Below, in pieces: positions 6,493-10,058 of a stretch of 10,058 nucleotides of DNA. The DNA is taken from positions 1-10,058 of the forward strand of contig RFIU01000194.1 of the NCBI GenBank assembly GCA_003695555.1, read 5' to 3'. The position numbers were made by a program, and so were the translations under genes. The stretch's first letter is position 1. The number at the start of each line of letters is the position of its first letter. The stretch comes from Alphaproteobacteria bacterium (GTDB taxonomy: Bacteria > Pseudomonadota > Alphaproteobacteria > Sphingomonadales > Rhodothalassiaceae). The notes below the pieces were generated by a model that searched no databases, was not told the DNA's origin, and worked only from the letters and a program-made list of their open reading frames with translations.

Positions 6493-7626
6493 ATGACCAT
6501 CGAGATCCGTCCAGTCGAGACGAAGCGGGATCTCAAGCGCTTCATTCGCATGCCGGACCCCATCTATGCGGACGATCCGAACTGGGTGCGCCCACTGATG
6601 TTCGAGCGTCTCGCCATGCTCGAGCGCACGAAGAATCCCTACTTCGATCATGCCGAGGCCCGCTACTGGATCGCCTGGCGCGACGGTCGGCCGGTGGGGC
6701 GGATCAGCGCCCAGATCGACCGCCTGGCCTGCGAGCGGGCAGGCCGCAGGATCGGTCATTTCGGCATGTTCGAATCGATAGAAGATCCCGCGGTTGCCGA
6801 TGCCCTGTTCGAAACGGCCGAAGAATGGCTGAAAGCCAAGGGCGCCGAAGCGGCCCAAGGGCCCTACAATCTTTCGATCAACAGCGAATGCGGCCTGCTG
6901 ATCGACGGCTTCGACACGCCGCCGGCGATCATGATGGGTCATGCCCGGCCCTGGTACGGCGCACTGGTCGAGGGGGCGGGCTACGCCAAGGCGAAGGACC
7001 TGATCGCTTATGACTATGATATCACCTCCGCCCCTCCGAAGGTGATCCAGTACATCGTCGATGCGGGCCACCGCAGCCCGAAGATCCGGCTGCGCCCGCT
7101 GAACTTCAAGCGCTATGAAGAAGAGATCGCGACCGTCATCGACATCTTCAATGACGCCTGGTCGGACAATTGGGGCTTCGTGCCGATGACCGATCGCGAG
7201 GTCGAACAGATGGCGAAGGAAATCCGCCCCCTGCTGCATCCCTCGCGAGTCTTCTTCGCCGACTATGAAGACGAACCGGCGGCGATGATGGTCACCCTCG
7301 TCGACATCAACCGGCTGATCCATGATTTCCACGGACGGCTGCTGCCGTTCAACTGGGCAAAGCTCGCCTGGCGCCTCTTTGTCCGGCCGGTACGCGATTT
7401 TCGGGTGCCGCTGATGGGGGTACGAAAGAAGTATCAGCGTTCGCGTCTCGGCGCACAGCTCTCACTGATGGTGATCGAGGCCTGCCGTCGGCCAACCGTA
7501 GCGCGCGGCGGACGACGAGGAGAACTGTCCTGGATTCTCGAGGACAATCACGGCATGCGCAAGGTGCTCGACGAGATCGGATCCGTACCCTACAAGACCT
7601 ACCGGATCTACGAAAAGCCACTGTAA
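6493..7626 (+). CDS. bcerS: Bacterial ceramide synthase-like N-acyltransferase (GNAT fold)
   Basis: This 377-residue soluble protein resembles the bacterial ceramide synthase family described in Caulobacter, which N-acylates the long-chain base to give (dihydro)ceramide and is unrelated to the eukaryotic membrane enzyme. Recognisable blocks are DDPNWVRPL (residues 27-35), GRISAQIDR (69-77), YNLSINSECGLLIDGF (125-140), DAWSDNWGFVPM (221-232), YQRSRLGAQL (314-323), which resembles the acyl-CoA/ACP pyrophosphate loop of GNAT enzymes, and ELSWILEDNHGM (344-355). The C-terminus KTYRIYEKPL is family-typical. It is the last gene of the lptF run. ATG 6493 is used with AGGGG 11 nt upstream; GTG 6487, which overlaps the flippase stop and has 5-nt spacing, is an equally fair start and adds two residues. 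Assignment to ceramide synthesis is strengthened by spt at the left edge. An N-acyltransferase of other specificity is the main alternative. Confidence 0.85.
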   Translation: MTIEIRPVETKRDLKRFIRMPDPIYADDPNWVRPLMFERLAMLERTKNPYFDHAEARYWIAWRDGRPVGRISAQIDRLACERAGRRIGHFGMFESIEDPAVADALFETAEEWLKAKGAEAAQGPYNLSINSECGLLIDGFDTPPAIMMGHARPWYGALVEGAGYAKAKDLIAYDYDITSAPPKVIQYIVDAGHRSPKIRLRPLNFKRYEEEIATVIDIFNDAWSDNWGFVPMTDREVEQMAKEIRPLLHPSRVFFADYEDEPAAMMVTLVDINRLIHDFHGRLLPFNWAKLAWRLFVRPVRDFRVPLMGVRKKYQRSRLGAQLSLMVIEACRRPTVARGGRRGELSWILEDNHGMRKVLDEIGSVPYKTYRIYEKPL

Positions 7627-7630
7627 TGTT

Positions 7631-8824
7631 TCAGGAAACGCCCGAAAGCGACGCCTCGTAGCGTTCCAGGGCGGCGGCCAGATCCTCCTTCAGGTCGTCG
7701 GTGTCCTCCAGTCCGATGTGCAGCCGCACCAGCGGACCTTGCGCACGCCATGGTCGAACCGTACGGATCGGAGTCGGGTCGGCGGGCAGGATCAGCGACT
7801 CGAAGCCGCCCCAGGAAAAGCCCATGCGGAACAGCTTCATGCCATCGACAAGGGCGGCAAGGTCGCGATAACCACCGCGCTTCAGCACGACGCCGAACAG
7901 GCCGCAAGCGCCACGGAAATCGCGCACGAAGATCTCATGACCGGGGCACGAAGGCATCGCCGGGTGCAGGACATGGGCGACTTCCGGCCGGTCTTCGAGC
8001 CAGCGGGCGATCTCGAGCGCCTGCGCCTCATGGCGCTTCAGGCGGACATCCAGGGTACGCAGCCCGCGCAGCGCCAGCCAGGCGTCGTCGGGGCTTGCCG
8101 TCCAGCCGGTGGCAAAAATATGGGCCTTCAGACGCGCCGCCAGCTGCGGCCGGGCGACTGCTGCGCCCAGCATCGCATCCGAATGTCCGACGACATATTT
8201 CGTGCAGGCATGGACGGACACATCGGCGCCGAGCTCGAGCACAGGGCAGAGCAGCCCGCCCGCAGCCCATGTGTTGTCGGCGACCACCATCGCGCCACGG
8301 GCGCGGGCGACGCGTGCGATTGCGGGAAGGTCCTGCACCTCGAAGGTCAGTGAACCCGGTGACTCGACCAGCACCAGCTTTGTGTTCTTGCGAAAATCAT
8401 CGACGATCCGATCCCCTGCAAGCGGGTCGTAGAAACTCGTTTCGATCCCGTAACGGGGAAGGATGCGAGAAGTGAAATGGCGCGTCGGACCGTAGACGGA
8501 ATCGGGGACGAGCAGATGATCGCCGGCTTCCAGCAGGGCGAGCAGCGTCCCGGAAAGCGCGGCGAGTCCGGATGGAAACAGCCAGCCGTCACCGCCTCCC
8601 TTCTCAAGCGCCACCAGCGCCTCGATCAGCGACCAGTGCGTCGGCGTGCCGCGCCGGCCGTAATAGAGGCCGTCATCGGGGTTGCGGTTGGCGTGCTCGA
8701 AGGCGGCAAAATCCTCGAACAGGCAGGTCGAGGCACGATAGACGGGCGGATTGACGATCCCATGAGTCCATTCCGGCCGTCGTCCCAGATGCACCAGCTC
8801 GGTCTTTTCCTTCATCGTCGCCAT
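7631..8824 (-). CDS. metC: Cystathionine beta-lyase (MetC-type, Cys/Met metabolism PLP enzyme)
   Basis: This is a 397-residue fold-type I PLP enzyme of the Cys/Met metabolism family, close to the usual length. Visible landmarks are NPPVYRAST (residues 25-33), YYGRRGTPTHW (54-64), the cofactor-ring loop PSGLAAL (84-90), ESPGS (154-158), DNTWAAG (183-189), the PLP lysine in CTKYVVGHSD (K209), and MGFSWGGFESL (334-344). The latter, with the SxG-rich C-terminal part, favours cystathionine beta-lyase over cystathionine gamma-synthase or O-acetylhomoserine sulfhydrylase. The beta-lyase splits cystathionine into homocysteine, pyruvate and ammonia in methionine synthesis; general cysteine-S-conjugate lyase activity is also possible. 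ATG 8824 has AAGG only 4 nt upstream, so the in-frame ATG at 8815 may be the real start. It follows sseA by 90 nt on the same strand and converges with bcerS across a 4-nt gap. Confidence 0.92.
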   Translation of the reverse strand: MATMKEKTELVHLGRRPEWTHGIVNPPVYRASTCLFEDFAAFEHANRNPDDGLYYGRRGTPTHWSLIEALVALEKGGGDGWLFPSGLAALSGTLLALLEAGDHLLVPDSVYGPTRHFTSRILPRYGIETSFYDPLAGDRIVDDFRKNTKLVLVESPGSLTFEVQDLPAIARVARARGAMVVADNTWAAGGLLCPVLELGADVSVHACTKYVVGHSDAMLGAAVARPQLAARLKAHIFATGWTASPDDAWLALRGLRTLDVRLKRHEAQALEIARWLEDRPEVAHVLHPAMPSCPGHEIFVRDFRGACGLFGVVLKRGGYRDLAALVDGMKLFRMGFSWGGFESLILPADPTPIRTVRPWRAQGPLVRLHIGLEDTDDLKEDLAAALERYEASLSGVS

Positions 8825-8831
8825 TCCACCT

Positions 8832-8860
8832 TGTCCGGCCGGCAGGATCCTGTCCGGCCG
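8832..8860. promoter_or_regulatory. Hairpin plus direct repeat just upstream of metC
   Basis: Bases 8836-8845 (CGGCCGGCAG) pair with 8850-8860 (CTGTCCGGCCG) with a single bulged T and a GATC loop. The same stretch contains a direct repeat, TGTCCGGCCG at 8832-8841 and 8851-8860, 19 bp apart. It lies in the 90-bp sseA-metC gap, with its near end about 8 nt from the metC ATG at 8824, so in the transcript the stem could occlude the ribosome site. No poly-U tract follows, so a terminator is unlikely. Confidence 0.35.
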
Positions 8861-8914
8861 AACACTCCGGGCCGATTTCCCCGCCCTTGTCGGTATCGGC
8901 CCCGGCGAGAAAAT

Positions 8915-9778
8915 TCAGCGCGCGGCGCGCTCGATCGGATTGGCAGGATCGCCTGCCCATTCGCACCATGCGCCGTCATAGACGGCGACCCGGCGGTTGC
9001 CAAGCAGGTGCAGGACCAGGGCGATGACACAGGCACTGATGCCGGAACCGCAGGTGGCAATGGTCCGTTTCATCGGATCGACACCGTGACGCGCGCATTC
9101 TTCGGCCAGCACGTCGCGTGGCTTGAGACAGCCGTCCGAATCATAGAGCCGTTCCCAGGGCAGATTGATGCTGCCCGGAATATGGCCGGAAGGCAGATGC
9201 GGACGCGGCTCGGCGGCGCGTCCCTCGAAGCGCTCGGCGGCACGCGCATCGACGATCTGGACCGCCGGATCCCCGATCGCGGCCACGACATCCTCGCGAC
9301 CGGCGAGAAGCGGCGCCTGAAAGCGCGTCGTGAAGTGCCGTTCGCGCGGCGGCGGCGGCAAATCATCAAGCGGCCGGCCTTCTCGTCGCCACTTCTTCAG
9401 CCCGCCGTCGAGGACCGCGACATCGCCGTGTCCCATCAGCCGGAACATCCACCAGGCTCGTGGTGCCGACGGCAGATCACCCGAGTCATGGACGATCACC
9501 TTGTGGCCGTCACCCACCCCCATTCGCCGCATCCGGGTCGCGAACAGCTCGGGCGAAGGCGCCATGTGCGGAAGGGGCGAATCCGGATCGGCGATCGTTT
9601 CGATGTCGAAGAAGAGCGCGCCGGGAATGTGCGCCGCTTCATATTCGGCCAACGCATCGCGCCCGGTGTCCGGAAGATGCCAGGAGGCATCAAGAATGCG
9701 CACATCGGGCGCATCAAGATGGGCGGCAAGCCAGTCGGTGCTGACCAGTACCGGTTCGTCGGCGCGGCGGATGTTCAT
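8915..9778 (-). CDS. sseA: 3-mercaptopyruvate sulfurtransferase (two-rhodanese-domain)
   Basis: This 287-residue protein has two tandem rhodanese domains, matching the SseA family length. The N-terminal, non-catalytic domain (about 9-135) shows ILDASWHLP (28-36), HIPGALFFDIE (50-60), SAPRAWWMFRLMGH (104-117) and VLDGGLKKW (122-130). The C-terminal domain (about 155-285) has the active-site loop CGSGISA with catalytic Cys243 and ends with YDGAWCEWAGDP (267-278). CGSG(V/I)(T/S)A points to mercaptopyruvate as sulfur donor; thiosulfate sulfurtransferases usually have CRKGVTA. It transfers sulfane sulfur from 3-mercaptopyruvate to thiol or cyanide acceptors in the cytoplasm. ATG 9778 is chosen over the longer frame to 9937 because GGGAGG sits 8 nt upstream and the family N-terminus starts there. 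Likely co-oriented, and possibly cotranscribed, with metC, which fits sulfur amino acid metabolism. Confidence 0.94.
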   Translation of the reverse strand: MNIRRADEPVLVSTDWLAAHLDAPDVRILDASWHLPDTGRDALAEYEAAHIPGALFFDIETIADPDSPLPHMAPSPELFATRMRRMGVGDGHKVIVHDSGDLPSAPRAWWMFRLMGHGDVAVLDGGLKKWRREGRPLDDLPPPPRERHFTTRFQAPLLAGREDVVAAIGDPAVQIVDARAAERFEGRAAEPRPHLPSGHIPGSINLPWERLYDSDGCLKPRDVLAEECARHGVDPMKRTIATCGSGISACVIALVLHLLGNRRVAVYDGAWCEWAGDPANPIERAAR

Positions 9779-10022
9779 CGCGCAAGCCTCCCTGATCGGG
9801 TCATGGACGGATGCGGGCGACGTGAGGCTGAGGCCGGGGATCGCGCCCCTCCCATGGTTTCCGCTTCCGCTTCGGCTTCCCACACTGACGCGAATCGCCC
9901 GGCGCGACAAGCCGCCAGAATCCGACTGGCGCCGCAAAGCTGATGTTATGCAGGGGGTGCCGTTGCGCAGGCGGCGCCGTTGCTGCGGCCGTCAAGACCG
10001 CCGGCTGCCGAGACAAACGGCT

Positions 10023-10058
10023 TCAGTTGATCGCGGCGCGTGAGCGATAGGCGCCATC
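10023..10058 (-). CDS. Possible C-terminal end of a gene entering from the right edge
   Basis: Reading leftward from the right edge, one frame is open for 11 codons (DGAYRSRAAIN) and ends with TGA at 10025-10023. This leaves a 244-bp gap before sseA, an ordinary intergenic size. The stretch is too short to identify and could be chance; no family is proposed. Confidence 0.25.
   Translation of the reverse strand, partial: DGAYRSRAAIN

Noticed and set aside
9858..9880. Short CTTCCG-like tandem repeat
   Set aside because: Only about three imperfect six-base units are present, too little to call a meaningful repeat.
9913..9931. CGCCAG/CTGGCG hairpin with 7-nt loop upstream of sseA
   Set aside because: A 6-bp stem is common by chance in GC-rich DNA, and no T-run or known RNA features surround it. 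I also looked here for tmRNA, 6S RNA or tRNA signatures and saw none.
8477..9943. 488-codon plus-strand open frame opposite sseA and metC
   Set aside because: It runs antisense to two clear enzyme genes, is rich in Arg, Gly and Pro, and shows no family motif. Long shadow frames are expected at this GC content.
9985..9995. TTGACG on the minus strand as a -35 box for sseA
   Set aside because: No acceptable -10 hexamer lies 16-18 nt downstream, so a promoter cannot be supported.
9801..10016. 71-codon minus-strand frame upstream of sseA
   Set aside because: It would start at TTG without a clear ribosome site, has no recognisable fold, and is a low-complexity basic sequence. The gap is more likely non-coding.

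Overview
The window is GC-rich, gene-dense DNA that reads as an alphaproteobacterium of the sphingolipid-making kind (Sphingomonadales or Caulobacterales-like). The main reason is its gene content. The 3' end of a serine palmitoyltransferase-type gene lies at the left edge, and a bacterial ceramide synthase-type gene lies about 6 kb downstream. Between them are a lipid kinase, a Tam41-like cytidylyltransferase, an LptF/LptG pair and a lipid flippase-type membrane protein. Family assignments were made by reading motifs, not by database search.

Layout, left to right. (1) 1-258, plus strand: C-terminal 85 residues of serine palmitoyltransferase. (2) 215-2276, minus strand: two genes overlapping by 17 nt and probably co-translated, a diacylglycerol-kinase-fold lipid kinase (probable ceramide kinase, CpgB-like) followed by a Tam41-like nucleotidyltransferase whose 3' end runs 44 nt into the serine palmitoyltransferase gene. 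(3) 2277-2539: divergent intergenic region with a perfect 8-bp-arm palindrome and a longer imperfect hairpin. (4) 2540-7626, plus strand: a tight four-gene run, lptF-lptG-flippase-ceramide synthase, with 4-nt overlaps or gaps of at most 25 nt. (5) 7631-9778, minus strand: sulfur metabolism genes sseA and metC, convergent with the sphingolipid run and only 4 nt from it; a hairpin with a direct repeat sits just before metC. (6) 9779-10022: a 244-bp gap with no convincing gene or RNA. (7) 10023-10058: possibly the last 11 codons of another minus-strand gene.

How the genes may work together. Serine palmitoyltransferase makes the 3-oxo long-chain base and the ceramide synthase adds the second acyl chain. 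The kinase would phosphorylate ceramide, and the Tam41-like enzyme could activate a phosphorylated lipid with CTP. The LptF/LptG pair and the flippase would then move the finished, probably anionic, sphingolipid across the inner membrane and toward the outer membrane. The first steps rest on established families. The CDP-lipid step and the sphingolipid role of the transporters are inference from context, and they are the most interesting part of the window. sseA and metC look like unrelated sulfur metabolism neighbours.
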